The notes: a model not told the origin generated them from the letters alone. Counted from the stretch's first letter, positions 10,891-22,261 are shown. The stretch is 64,000 nt of DNA from Cladocopium goreaui (GCA_947184155.2 CAMXCT020006445.1:1-64000); one strand, 5' to 3'. Numbers and translations: made by a program.

Positions 10891-11490
10891 TGGGTAAATG
10901 ATGGTCAATTATATGGTAATGTTTGGTCAATTATGGTAAATTTTGGTCAATTATGGCAAATGATGGTAAATCTTGGTAAACTAATGTAGATTATGGTAAA
11001 TTGATGTAATAATTGTAATAATTGTAATAATTCACTAATCTGAAAAACTCGGCTATCTCAGGGGATAGTTATCGCAATCCAATGCCCATCATTCCAGTGA
11101 TCAGAAAGTCATACTGACCTGAGCAACCTCTGAGTGTGTCTGAAAATGGGATTATAGTATATTATAGTCACTTTAAGTGGGGACCATGTGGAGAACATGA
11201 TGATTAAGCATTGGATTTTCATGTGTCACTGCGTCCCTGGAAGTTCATTCAAAGCGTTGTACCAAAGAACCTGGTGTGATTCCGTGCGTGCTCCTCCCTG
11301 AAGGTTTTTCAACTCACATCATGACTCCTTGCAATTTACGTATATTTACGGTTCATTCCTCAAAAAGGTGGTCAAAAAAAAATGGTAAGATGATGTAAGA
11401 TGTAAGGGTTAATTCCTGCCCATCAGTTTGACATAATTTGATGGGGTTTCACATTTGGCATCACTAGGCTTTTTTTAATACTATTCACGA

Positions 11491-11703
11491 TCATCCCTTG
11501 TCGACATCCCTCGCCTCCTCAAAAGGAACATCTTCCTCATCTTCTGGCATCTCATCTTCTGGCATGCCTTCCACATCTTCATCGTCTTCATCCTCTTGCA
11601 CGGCTTCTTCGGCCTCAACTGTCTCCACTTCCTCCGCTTCTTGGACTTCCACCTGAAGTACGCGGCTGGATGCTACTCCCAAATGCGCCGTAGATTGGCG
11701 GCC
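11491..11703 (-). CDS. C-terminal exon, strongly acidic
   Basis: The minus frame reads VLQVEVQEAEEVETVEAEE, then a short internal repeat (MPEDEMPEDEEDV), and ends VDKG with TGA at 11491. It fits an acidic tail. Its antisense gives a Phe/Ile/Leu-rich string, as expected from GAA/GAT codons. The exon at 12395-12488, also acidic and Pro-rich, is a plausible upstream partner. Confidence 0.45.
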   Translation of the reverse strand, partial: GRQSTAHLGVASSRVLQVEVQEAEEVETVEAEEAVQEDEDDEDVEGMPEDEMPEDEEDVPFEEARDVDKG

Positions 11704-11925
11704 TCAAATATTGATGCATCTGTCGTTTGAACCACCTACTCTTTGGTATTCAAACCTAGTCCTGAAATGCAAATGATTTAAAATTACAATATTTCTTGAG
11801 CGTCTTGAGAATTGGGGTTTTTGGATGGTTTGAGTTTTGAGTGGGTGCCAAACAGAGGTCCAAATGGACAGCTTCTGCTAATTGGGTATGAGTCTCCAAT
11901 TCACATTGTCAACTCCAAACATACC

Positions 11926-12115
11926 TAGTTGGTGGTATACCTACCCAACTGAAAAATATGAAACTCAGTTGGGATTATTATTCCCAATTTTTGCAATTTG
12001 CCATGCTTCAGAGAGTCAGGCTCTTGCTGCCCATGCAGATGCACACACCTTCGCGTGCAAAGTATTATTCCCAATATATGGAAAAATAATCCAAATGTTC
12101 CAAACCACCAACCAG
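11926..12115. mobile_element. Family C element split by a 74-bp insert
   Basis: Ends TAGTTGGTGG and CCACCAACCAG. The core is interrupted: TATTATTCCCAAT occurs at 11976-11988 and again at 12063-12075, and between them lie 74 bp of richer sequence not found in other copies. Confidence 0.65.
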
Positions 12116-12255
12116 CTGTATATATATATAGCAACTTCAAGATAAAGGCCCAAAAGTCGGACACCTGGATGGTGAAATATCATCTAGATCCTGCGAACAG
12201 AAACGCTTTCTTTTTGGAGTTTTTCTCTGTGACAATTTAGACATTCGAATAATGC

Positions 12256-12345
12256 TGGAAAAAATAATAAACCACCCATTTGGGAATGGTTTATACATCT
12301 ATTTATGGTTATTTGGGGGATGTGTTGTTATTATGTCAGCCATAT
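12256..12345. repeat. Family D element, diverged
   Basis: AATAATAAACCACCCATTTG and GGTTTATACATCTATTTATGG match 40250-40290. The outer ends are eroded. Confidence 0.45.
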
Positions 12346-12394
12346 TACATCATATAATATCCAATGATACCACCATGTTTGTTTATTAAGTCAC

Positions 12395-12488
12395 CAATGT
12401 CAAAGCCCTTGGGGGCCCCTCCCGGTGCCCCGATTCCCGGTGCCTTTTTGGGCTCCTCCTGTGGAATGGCTTCCTCTGATGGGGGCTC
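12395..12488 (-). CDS. Exon, Pro/Glu/Gly-rich
   Basis: 94 bp with clear borders on the minus strand: acceptor CCTTTTCGCCGGTCGCAG and donor ACATTG|GTGACT. One frame reads EPPSEEAIPQEEPKKAPGIG and then Gly/Ala/Pro-rich sequence to FDI. Third positions are mainly C/G. Low-complexity, probably disordered. It may join the acidic C-terminal exon at 11491 in one minus-strand gene (inference). Confidence 0.5.
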
Positions 12489-13108
12489 CTGCGACCGGCG
12501 AAAAGGGAGTCATTCTACTAAAGGGGAGATGGATTGTAGACAATGGTGGAATCTGGGTGATAATCATGGTTGGGGTAACGATCCCAAAATAGCCTGGGTT
12601 GTAATATTCCGAGAGCTCACTGATATATTCAGTGATAATTAGTATTGGAACATATATTTCAACTGATTAAATCAAGTTTACGTCCATGGCTTGAGAGGAA
12701 CCAAACCCATCAAACTTGGAGCTCCACCCGCCTGGGAACATGTGAGTCTCCTCCCGGTTCTCCAATTTTTCACCAATGTGATAAACCTACTTATAGAATC
12801 TAGACTATTATGGGCAACATTGTTAGGGCCTAGGGGATGTTAGGGGTATCGTTTTTAGTTATTCTGATACCTCCGGATGGCAGAATGTTGGAAAAACTGG
12901 TGTGCTTCTAGAAGGATTGACCGCATTCTCATGTCCGAAGATTTCTGCAAGAAAAAACACATTGAAAAACATTGAGCAACTGTGGATGGAATAATTGCTG
13001 CACCAGTTGATTGTCATTTTTCCCATTATTTATAGGGTTTCAACCATCCAAGGTGGTGCAGGATTTCTTCCATCAACGAAGGACTCCTACAGAAGGCGTC
13101 CCATCAAC

Positions 13109-13191
13109 CAGCCCAGCCGGTCCTGGTGATCAATGACAACCTGGTCTTGTGCTGTGTCATGGTCACCATGGTCAGGGTTCTCCAGAGCATC
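13109..13191 (-). CDS. Candidate exon, acidic
   Basis: The minus strand after GGTGCTGTCCGATTCAG reads DALENPDHGDHDTAQDQVVI and then DHQDRLGW. A donor GTTGATGG follows. Without splicing the frame would stop at LMGRLL, so this could also be a C-terminus. Confidence 0.42.
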
Positions 13192-13508
13192 CTGAATCGG
13201 ACAGCACCGCAGGACCGTGCCCCATGGTTTTAAGAAACCCAATAAGATGTGGGAAACCAGGACAAGTGATGATATGTGGTATCCTCCAGTAACTTAAAAT
13301 AGCCATGAATTGTCACAATGTTTTATATCTAAAACATCAACATTCATCAAGCCTTCTCTTGATGACGAGTTGAGAAGTGCTATCAATTTGAAGCTGGTTG
13401 GTCGATGGTTGAGGCAGCCACCCCAAAAGGGTGACGTTGTATGTAACAAACCCGAAATAAAGCTTGGGAATGAAAACTGGTGGAGGAAAAAAAAACACCT
13501 TTGAAACC

Positions 13509-13556
13509 ATCCGCCAGGCAAACCCCGAAACCAACAGCAGGCTCATTCTTGCCACT
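13509..13556 (-). CDS. Candidate short exon
   Basis: The minus strand has acceptor ATCCAGCCCTGCAG, then GKNEPAVGFGVCLADG, then GTTTCAAAG as donor. About 47 bp. Very short, so low confidence. Confidence 0.28.
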
Positions 13557-13590
13557 GCAGGGCTGGATCTTTTCAGTCACCATCCTATAC

Positions 13591-13690
13591 TGGTTGGTGG
13601 TTTCAACCCCTCTGAGAAATATTAGTCAATGGGAAGGATTCTCCCATATATGAAATGGAAAATAAAATTCATGTTTGAAACCACCAACCA
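13591..13690. mobile_element. Family C element
   Basis: TGGTTGGTGGTTTCAACCCC to AAACCACCAACCA. Flanked by CTATAC and CTATAT, a probable short target duplication. Confidence 0.7.
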
Positions 13691-13712
13691 CTATATTTTG
13701 GATCCAGCCAAC

Positions 13713-13813
13713 TGCCGCAGTCCCAGAGTCCTCTGGAAAGTTCTTCTCAGAGTGTGCATCGCTGTTCTGCGGCTCGGATTGGTCCTGAGGCCATGATGCG
13801 CGCTCGCGGATTG
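13713..13813 (-). CDS. Exon, hydrophilic
   Basis: The minus strand has acceptor CCCATCCTTGCAG. The frame reads IRERASWPQDQSEPQNSDA and then HSEKNFPEDSGTAA, followed by donor GTTGGC. Likely disordered. It lies directly beside a family C element. Gene unknown. Confidence 0.43.
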
Positions 13814-14397
13814 CTGCAAGGATGGGCATCCCTTGAAAAATCCCTTTTGAAACATCCCAAAACCATTTTATTGTATAACATATTATATCCCAGTTATGAG
13901 ATATCCCTTAGTACCCCCTAGTCATTAAATCACACATGTTTTGCTAAAATTCGAGGCACCACATGGAACCACACCACCTATGGGGATGGGTAAAAACCTA
14001 TTCTTACCATGTTTGGTGAAATAGAGGCACCCATTAAAACCATCGTTTTTGGAGGGTCCTTACGCTGCCCGGGTTTTGACTCATAGCCAGTGTGGACACA
14101 AAACATATATATATATATAATGTTAGTAAAGAAATGCCACAAAACCATCCATATGAAATGATGGTTTTTACCACCCATAGAAAGGGTCAATCAGGGGTGG
14201 TGGATCCTATTGCTTTACTAACATCAGGGTCCATTCATTGTTGGATTCCACTTGGCAATGTTTAAATCAACTGTCCCATGAAAAAGTACTTAGTCATTAA
14301 TCACCGCAGTAGGTACACATTATCTACTATGCATATATATATATATTACATATAATTTGCAATCAATGATAATTCATGGATAACACGAAAAAACCAC

Positions 14398-14564
14398 CTG
14401 CCCCCGGCCCGGCTCTCCTCCGCCTCCGTCGGCTGCTGCGTGGCGGCGTCGGAGGCCCCCGTCTCGGCCGTGGAGGCGCAGCCGCCGCCGGGGCTGTCAT
14501 CGGCACCGTCCGCGGCAGCGGTCTCGGACGCGTCGGCGTCGGGGCCGTCGGTGACGGGCCACTG
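14398..14564 (-). CDS. Exon, Ala/Asp/Ser-rich
   Basis: The most GC-rich island of the left half. The minus strand has acceptor GGATGGCCAGCCTTTGGCAG and donor GGGGCAG|GTGGTT. The open frame reads TDGPDADASETAAADGADDS and continues low-complexity to EAEESRAGG, with nearly every third base C/G. The plus strand is also open but lacks such borders. Probably a disordered acidic linker. Protein unknown. Confidence 0.5.
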
Positions 14565-15064
14565 CTGCCAAAGGCTGGCCATCCTTTGCCGGAAGGGCAG
14601 GATGAGGCCCCAAAGTTGGGATATAAGTGGCTTAACATGGTTTAACCGTTAAAACCAGGGTTTATGGTAGATATAACTATATAGTTCATGGAGTTTATAA
14701 ACCAACTAAAAACTGCGGGGTACCATCTTGCAGCCATGGGGAAACCCAGGGAAGCTTTGGAAAACCATAGAAACCTTTGGAAGATGTGGAAAAAAAACAT
14801 GATTTACCGAGGAAAATGATCTACCAAAGGGTACTTGGAGGATCATCTCGCTTATGGCAACTGGTTCAACTGATTGATAACCCTAGTGAGTAAGTCACCT
14901 AAGTGGGGTTATCATATAATCATATATATATGTGTGTGTGGCTTAAAGCCCCACTTGATAACCGGTTGTTCACTGGAATGTTCTAAGTATGCCCAGGATT
15001 CCCCTTTTAGGGTAAATGTGCTAAAATTACTGTACTTCACTTCGAGTGATGCCCACCCTGACAC

Positions 15065-15418
15065 ATTGTTCTGACAGAGTTTCTGGCATATTTTCTGGAA
15101 GTATATATGGCATTGATGCATTGATGGCATTGATTCTATGTGACATTCTATCTGACATTCTTGCTGGCATATACTATGACATTCTATCTAACATTCTTTC
15201 TGGCATGCTATCTCGCATCTATCCTGCCATTCTATCTGATATACTTTCTGGCATATATTCTGACATTATTGCTGACATTCTACCTGCCATTTCTCACGAC
15301 ATTCTTTCTAGCATTATATCCGGCATCTATTTTGACTTACATTCTTTCCGCCATTCTATCTGTCATCTTTTCTGGCATTCATTCTGGCGTTCTATCTGAC
15401 ATTCTCTCCGGCATGCGG
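15065..15418. repeat. Degenerate tandem array (ACATTCTATCTG type)
   Basis: About 350 bp of imperfect units built on CTGGCAT, GACATTCTATCT and TGACATTCTTTC. Long plus frames here (15046-15399, 15140-15472) are repeat translations. Its pyrimidine-rich end leads into the island at 15425. Confidence 0.8.
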
Positions 15419-15424
15419 GTCCAG

Positions 15425-15617
15425 GCGGGCCCAGCTGCATGCAAAGCTCGCGATATGGCTCACAACAATTGAAACCCACCGTCACGACAAGCTGCATGAG
15501 GAGCACGAGCACACCAGGAGCAAGGAGAAGGAGTAGAGGGAAGAGTACTGTAGGCGGAAGAAGCAGAAGCTTCTTAAGAAGAAGAAGAAGAAGAAAAAGA
15601 AGAAGAAGAAGAAGTAG
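15425..15617 (+). CDS. Lys-rich terminal exon with an in-frame TAG
   Basis: After GCATGCGGGTCCAG the plus strand reads RAQLHAKLAIWLTTIETHRH, then DKLHEEHEHTRSKEKE, with C/G-rich third positions. A TAG at 15534-15536 follows, but the same frame continues REEYCRRKKQKLL and about 13 Lys to a second TAG at 15615-15617. The continuation looks like the same protein, so the first TAG may be a nonsense mutation (GAG to TAG), a true stop, or an error. Helical and highly charged. Family unknown. Confidence 0.42.
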
Positions 15618-15639
15618 TTGAGAAGGAGAAGGAGTTGAG

Positions 15640-17270
15640 AAGGAGGAGATGCACCTTTGTTAAAGTCTAGAGGCCCTCACCTGGCAGGTGGGGAAAAATG
15701 TGAAAGCCAATGGTTTCCCTAGGTGCCATTAATCACTATAATGTTGGCTACTGATTAGTGCAGGGCCCCCCTCAACAATTTTGGTCTACTCAATAACTCG
15801 GCATTTTCTTGGGAACCAGATCTGGGGAATTCAGGATGATCAACTTAAGTAAGGATTTCAATTGACATCAATCAATTTTCAATTGATGTTCCTTTTAAAC
15901 ATCAAAGAAATCTATTGATAAGAAAGGATTTCATTTGAAATTAATTTCCTTTCAATTCATTTGAATCTACTTTCAATTGATTGTCCTTTTTAATCAAAAA
16001 ACAACTCGCCCCAAAAGTTTTTGTGCAAAATAGGTTACCATCCAAACAATTACATACTGGGGATCTGGGTCACTCATGGGGTACTCCCTTGAAAATTGGT
16101 TGGGTGATGTTTTTTTCAATTAATAAGGGTTTTAATAAGGCATCTATTTTTGGGGGTGAAACCTTGCATTTTCAAGGCTTGAACATGGATATGGCTTTCT
16201 GAAGTAAATCGACCAGCTTTACCCAAAGAAAGGTGTATAAAGGTGATAAAGCTCCTCCTGAAACAAAACGGATCTGAGAAAAAAACAAATCTCACAATAG
16301 AGGCCCACCCCCACCACTTACAGGATACTCAATATTTTTTTAAAACAAATCTCATAATGAAGGTCCATGACACTAATCGGTATACTACATTAATCATATA
16401 CTAGGGTATCATTTGATTAGGGCATTTTGAGATGTTCAAGAACTATTTTTGAGATCTAAGGATTTGTGGATATCAAACATGATTATTCAGACGTTCCCAA
16501 ACATTCAAGATTAAGGTTTTAATGTGAGATCTTAGTTACTCAAGATCTTCATATATGTTGGGTGCATAAAGTTAATCATGTCTTTTCTTTGGGAGATACT
16601 TTATATACCAATAGCTTGCTGAAAAACAATATATAATATAGATCAACATAGTTAACTATGATATCTTATGATGTCAAAGTATTTAATAAATTGGAATGTG
16701 TGATTCTAACAACCGTACCATTTACATATATAAAAGTTATCAAATACATAGCCCGGATCTCCGGATCTATCGATCTATCCCCCCCAAAAATGGGTGAGAC
16801 ATATGTGGCTACGGGCATCACGGGCAGGGTGGAAATCCAGATCGTCTCATTGATAAATCAATTTCATGATATATATATAATCGTAATATTGAATAGATTT
16901 GAACGGGAACATACTTCTCAAGCAATAGTACTACATAAATTTTCGCATCTTGCATTTTCTTGTGAGCTTGTAGATTGAAATTCAATAATGATGATATCAC
17001 TAGCCATTCAATGTTGGGCTAGGGTTTGGCTTCCCTATGGATTTGCAGGCTTGAAAACCATCAATGTCAACCACGGATAAACCCTCGTTGATATTCCTTG
17101 GCGCCCCAAGGGTGGCTTAATTGGGCGATCCCATATGCAAAACGATAATAACTTAATAACTTATAACCTGGAACCGTAACCCAAGCAACTCATGCCCATA
17201 TTAGTCAAATTCCATGAGTTATACTTATTTACTTATAAACCCATGGCTACTAAGAACAACCCATCTTCAA
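15640..17270. other. No gene seen
   Basis: Long AT-rich stretch without exon islands, microsatellites or family A-G elements. The open frame at 16658-16978 is AT-rich and lacks coding bias. Probably intergenic or a large intron. Confidence 0.5.
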
Positions 17271-17297
17271 ACCCACTTTACTACCCAAGATCCTCAC

Positions 17298-17371
17298 GAT
17301 TCGACACTGCCAAGTGACTCTACGTCGCTTAAGCGCACGAGCTCAAGGCCCGGAGGCGGTCGAATGGCCTA
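17298..17371 (-). CDS. Candidate C-terminal exon
   Basis: The minus strand reads IRPPPGLELVRLSDVESLGS and stops (TGA) at about 17298. Short and unassigned. Confidence 0.25.
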
Positions 17372-17980
17372 AAAATTTAACATGGTCATCTGCAAACACA
17401 CTGGGAACTTCCACTGGGAACCATCAAAAAAGATGACAAAAAGTCATGACCTCACACATGGTTAGAGATATTATGAAATATTCCATGTCAAATGTCAAAA
17501 GCGTGAACATGGGACATTGCCTGCAAAAGAGGACAGCGTCTCCAGAGTTTTTAGACCCCACCAATGTCGTTTGCAAAAACCTGCAGGGCAACTACCTAAA
17601 AATATCTGTCGTAAAGAAAGCGTGTGTTTTTTTCTGCCTTGGGTTGTACCAAACAAGCCCGAACCTTAGATGTTTGATTACAAGAGGGCATCTGACTGAA
17701 CCAAGGCTCATCCAGCTACCACCTTCCCATGTTTCAACCACCTCTTGCCAGGTTTGCCAGGCTAACCCCCAGCCTTTTGGGCACAATTTCCATTCGTGCA
17801 GGATACAATGCCACCAACCACCCATATTTCATGCGATAAAGTACAAAGCTTGATAAGCACACAGCTATAGATTTATCTAATTATACATAATCACATGTAT
17901 AATATGTATATACAATTACATACATATAGTTCATGTCTGTCCATCTCTTCTTTGTTTTAAAGCCTTACAGTAAGCGCCAG

Positions 17981-18101
17981 ATCCATCCGCCTTCTCCACC
18001 TCAACAGACGCCTCCGACAAGGTGGAAGATTCGGACCAATCCTGGCGCGCCAACGGAAAGTCGACGGATCAGTTTGGGAGTTGGGTCCTGGAAAAGCCTT
18101 G
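17981..18101 (+). CDS. Candidate exon, strand likely plus
   Basis: Plus strand after TTACAGTAAGCGCCAG: one frame gives PSAFSTSTDASDKVEDSDQS and then GKSTDQFGSWVLEKPW, with the best third-base bias. The two other plus frames are open too, including LLHLNRRLRQGGRFGP. Possible donor GTGTTTCC. Unknown protein. Confidence 0.33.
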
Positions 18102-18179
18102 GTGTTTCCCCAGAGGAAAAACAGCAGAAAGTCATCATTTTCCCAATCAAATCCCATGAAATAAACCATGAAATTCAAT

Positions 18180-18283
18180 TACCCTCTGGTAATTTAACAT
18201 AGCTATTGAAAATGGCCATTTATAGTGGATTTACCCATTGAACATGGTGATTTTCCATAGTTATGTTAGTTTACCAGAGGGTA
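18180..18283. mobile_element. Family A element
   Basis: A clean 104-bp copy, TACCCTCTGG to CCAGAGGGTA, close to the copy at 872. Confidence 0.85.
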
Positions 18284-18318
18284 AAACCCCTATTGTTTCC
18301 CTTTGTTTTTCCTCCCAG

Positions 18319-18440
18319 CTTACCGTCCTGGATCTTATTCTTATTCTGTTTACATTTCTGCGGCTCATGGTGGATCTGTTCAGCTCGCACCTGAGATGTC
18401 CCGTTCGAAGCGGTGGAACCGCGCCAGCGCCAGCTTGTGG
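18319..18440 (+). CDS. Candidate exon after a strong pyrimidine tract
   Basis: The plus strand has acceptor CCCTTTGTTTTTCCTCCCAG. Frames read LTVLDLILILFTFLRLMVDL (hydrophobic) or HGGSVQLAPEMSRSKRWNRA. The correct one is not clear. It lies between two family A elements. Confidence 0.33.
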
Positions 18441-18492
18441 ATTGGAATGGGGATTATCATGGACCATGGAGATCAATCCCATATGCTCCATG

Positions 18493-18607
18493 TACCCTCT
18501 GGTAAACTAACAGTTTGCTATTGAAAATGGCCATAGAAATAGTGGATTTACCCATTAACAAAATGGTGGATCTTTCCATAGTTTTTGTGAACGTTTACCA
18601 GAGGGTA
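18493..18607. mobile_element. Family A element
   Basis: TACCCTCTGG to CCAGAGGGTA. The core contains ACAGTTTGCTATTG and AAATGGTGGATCTTTCC, a subtype shared with 21132-21249. Confidence 0.8.
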
Positions 18608-18692
18608 TGGTATATTTACCTACATCACTGGGTGATTTTTAGGGCCAATGTTGGCAAATATTCTATACATGGAGCATATGGGAATTGATTTT

Positions 18693-18812
18693 TTCCCTCT
18701 GGTTATTTAACCTAACAGTTCGCCATGGAACATCACCATGCTATTAATAGGTAAACCATCTATTTCTATGGGTCATCTATACCATGGCTATGTTAGTCAT
18801 AACCAAACGGTA
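18693..18812. mobile_element. Family A element, diverged
   Basis: TTCCCTCTGG to CCAAACGGTA with the usual palindromic core. Third member of a local cluster. Confidence 0.65.
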
Positions 18813-18819
18813 ACCATCA

Positions 18820-20820
18820 AGAATGGTGGGGATAGCCATTCCAGTGATCTCCATGATCTCCATGATATATCAGGAATCTCCATTATGATGGTTAACAGGA
18901 TTATGATGGAATACCATAATCCTGATATATGATAAATAATGGTTATATCCATTAATGGTTAATACCATTATATCCCCATTAACAGGATTATATCCCCATA
19001 GATGATATAGCCAAGAATTTATGGATATAATGGGGATATATTGCAATTTAACAAATCAATGATGCGGAGAATTGTGAATTCAAATGGATATATAATCTAT
19101 ATAACTATTAGGCTTTGTCTGAAAATGGGATATGACCCCCAAATGGCAATCTGTTAAGGCAAATAATGATAAACTGACAAACCATGGGATTTTAGGGTTT
19201 CTATTTTCAAACAACTCCATATGATATGATGGTGATTCATGATCATATATGGTTAATAACGTGAAAATAACCATGGATTATGTATTATTAATGATGGATG
19301 ATGAAAATGGTTAATGATTGATAATATGACCAGGTGATTCATGGTCACGTTGTTAAACCCTGGAAATGCCAGCGATCAAACATGGAATGCCTCAGGTTGA
19401 CCCAGCTGTGAAATCACCGAAGGGAAGTAAAGCCTTCACCTAGACCCTCCAAGTATCCTTAAAATACCTGTGGTTCACTCGATCATTTTGGAGGTGTCAG
19501 TACTTTTACTATTTCTTTGGTGTCTTTGGAGGGTTTGTTTGTCCCAGTCTTGACTCATAGCATCTCCTTGCACCAAAAGATTGACGTACCAAACTATCGA
19601 GAAGCTATCGATAGTTTGGCTTCACCCAGGTGGGGTTGTCCCAAGATATCCCCAGGTTTCCTGGCGAACTTGGCCCATCGGCTTTCGCAAGAATCCAGTT
19701 GGCCCAATGGGCTATCATAGTGTGTATGCTTTTGGGAGCAATATGGAGCAATTCTTGGGCACCGAGCACCAAAAACCACTTTCAAACAAACCCACATGCA
19801 ATATGTTTGGTCATGTACCCTGTTACATCTGACCATATCCCAGTATATCACCCTCTATCCAGATAATCTGGGCTAAATCCCCAGTGCATCCTGTATTTCA
19901 TATCCCATGTTCAAATCCTCCCATTATACCACAATCAATATGCCCTTATAACAATGGCCGAATTCCAACAAAAAGAGCCCAGATATCAAGACAATAACAT
20001 TATAACATTGTAACATGATAATAACCTCATTATATTGTTACATTCCATCATTATAACATTATATGACATAGCCCTCATTAGGCATCATGAAATCGCCCAT
20101 GAAATCCGAGGACAGAGATGTCCCAATCTGATTCTACTAGTTGGTTGAAAACGGTAGTATTTTGTGGAATTAAAATTCAATTGGCGATGAACTATAACTA
20201 ATATTGATGGCTTGGTTAACTATAATTGTAATTAACCGTATCCCACTATGGGTTAAATCATATTTAATCAACATAACTATACGGGTAGTATATGGTAGTA
20301 TAAAATGGTAAAAGTCCCTACAACATCCGATCAACACGAAGGTTTAGATCTCTCCTACAATCACCTATAATCAATGGGAATTCCAGGATCCTAAAATGGA
20401 GGTACTGTAGCATATAAAGCCATGATTTGGGTGTGTATCCCCTTACACTTACATAGGCCTTATATACGGTAGGTGCCTCCAATCAATCGGTACCTGAAGT
20501 GGCCATTGATATAATGTTATAATATTGTATCGTATTGGAGGTACAGAATGGTTTTTGTCTGGCCATTGATATAATGCTATAATCATTTAGGTACTATAAG
20601 TGGCAAATAATCTGTTATAATCACCTAAAACTTGCCTTATAATGTCATTAATCACCATTAACCACCACTAATATCCATTAATAACCATTAATCACCAGTA
20701 ATCACCATTCATAACCATTCATCACCATTCATATCCATTACATAATCACCATTCATCACCATTCATCACCCATAAATGGCTCAGAACTCTCCCCGTTTTC
20801 CCCCCACAAAAAATATGCGT
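18820..20820. other. No gene seen; short repeats
   Basis: AT-rich. Includes a family G-like inverted repeat at 19441-19545 (GACCCTCCAAGTA and TTTGGAGGGT) and a degenerate ACCATTAATC array at 20645-20770. No exon island with borders. Confidence 0.45.
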
Positions 20821-20826
20821 CCAAAG

Positions 20827-20920
20827 CACCACCCCTAAGCCCGGCGGTGGTGGCACCGGCACATCCGGCCACCTGGACCTCGACCAAACATGCGGCCGTT
20901 TTATCCGCAAAAAAAAACAG
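20827..20920 (+). CDS. Candidate exon, Gly-rich with a basic end
   Basis: The plus strand ends at a strong donor (AAACAG|GTAACT). The frame reads TPKPGGGGTGTSGHLDLDQ, then CGRFIRKKKQ. The acceptor (CGTCCAAAG) is weak. Unknown. Confidence 0.38.
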
Positions 20921-21131
20921 GTAACTTATAGGATAGCTATGGATAGCTGCAAAAGAAATATGGGGTTTAAGATGTTCTTAATTGTTTTGCATTAAGATGG
21001 ATGATGTTGGATGATGTTGGATCATTGATTCATCCATGACAGAGGACTATATAAACCGTATTTTTTTGTATCAAAAGACCGCAAGGGATTGGACAGTCGT
21101 AAGACGCATTCATGGTGAACTTTTGCCAACA

Positions 21132-21249
21132 TACCCGGCCTGGTAAACAAACAGTTTGCTATTGAAAATTGCCATAGAAATAGTGGATTTACCCATTAAC
21201 AAAATGGTGGATCTTTCCAGTTCGTTTTGTGAACGTTTACCAGAGGGTA
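21132..21249. mobile_element. Family A element
   Basis: TACCCGGCCTGG to CCAGAGGGTA. The core subtype matches 18493. Confidence 0.7.
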
Positions 21250-21450
21250 GTCCTAAAACCAACTCGCATAATGTGGGCCACTTTCCAGGAGCCACCTGTA
21301 ACATGTGAGGTCAAAGGGCCACTTAGAAAAGGACCACTGGCGACCAATTGATACACATTTTGGACAACGTCCAAGAACTATTGAGTCAACACGTATTGAA
21401 AGGGAAAATGTCTAGGGAAAAACCAAACAAACACTAACAGTCATATATGA

Positions 21451-21565
21451 TACCCTCTGGTTATTTAACATAGCCATGGAAAATGGACCATTTATAGATG
21501 GTTTACCTGGGTTTACCTATTAAAAATGGTGATTTTCCATGGCTATGTTAAATAACCAGAGTGTA
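21451..21565. mobile_element. Family A element with a 14-bp flanking repeat
   Basis: TACCCTCTGG to CCAGAGTGTA. Directly flanked by ACAGTCATATATGA (21437-21450) and ACAGTAATATATGA (21566-21579), a target duplication with one mismatch. Confidence 0.8.
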
Positions 21566-21843
21566 ACAGTAATATATGATATATATATATATACATATAT
21601 ATGGTATCCCCCCCCGCTTTGAAGACTTGCATGCACGTTCTCAAGGCTGCTACATACAACCTTCACAAAACAATGCAAAACATAGGTTTTTGGGGGGGCT
21701 AGCTATATGGTATCCCCCCCCCAAAAAAAAACGCATGGTTTCAATCAGATTGGACAACCAAATTTCATGCAAGCGCTTAGAAATGCGAGCCAATGCGTAG
21801 TGACGTAGTGGATGTCCGCGCCTGTCTTGCTTCTCTTTTCCAG

Positions 21844-21930
21844 CCATCAGCCACGCCTGGCCATTTCCCGTCATGGCGCTTCTCCGCGGACGTCCGGCAG
21901 ATTTTTGCGGACGGTTTTCCTCCACGGCTG
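21844..21930 (+). CDS. Exon, unknown protein
   Basis: 87 bp, 29 codons, phase 0 at both ends. The plus-strand acceptor CTTGCTTCTCTTTTCCAG is strong and the donor is CGGCTG|GTGATG. It reads TPGHFPSWRFSADVRQIFAD and then GFPPRL. The minus strand is also open with its own acceptor (TTTTGTTTTCATCACCAG), so strand is not certain. Confidence 0.42.
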
Positions 21931-22261
21931 GTGATGAAAACAAAACAGGTGGTGATTTGATGTTCAATGTCCAGGGAACCTGCGGCAAAAAACATGTCAA
22001 TTGGTAAACTGATAAACATATATAAAAATGATATGCTGCATCCAAACAGGAGTTGGTCTGGGCTCTGCAATGAAAAAATGGCCGGGGTGTGATGCGCGAA
22101 CTGGAATGAAGTGGTCGGCTGCGGCTTCAGCAAATCACGGAAATTGGGGATGAAACACCAATAAGATCAGTACGATTTTATAGATCCCAACTAAACTTGT
22201 GGATGAACGGACACCTGCGGGAATGCAACAAATAAAATGGCGTCTACATGTCCCAGCAGAA

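Noticed and set aside
11491-11700. Hydrophobic plus-strand frame that looks like a membrane protein
   Set aside because: Antisense of GAA/GAT-rich acidic codons automatically yields Phe/Ile/Leu strings.
15046-15472. Long plus-strand frames with Asp-Ile-Leu repeats
   Set aside because: Translation of the degenerate ACATTCTATCTG array, and two frames are equally open.
16658-16978. 106-codon plus-strand frame
   Set aside because: AT-rich codons, no exon borders, no family resemblance.
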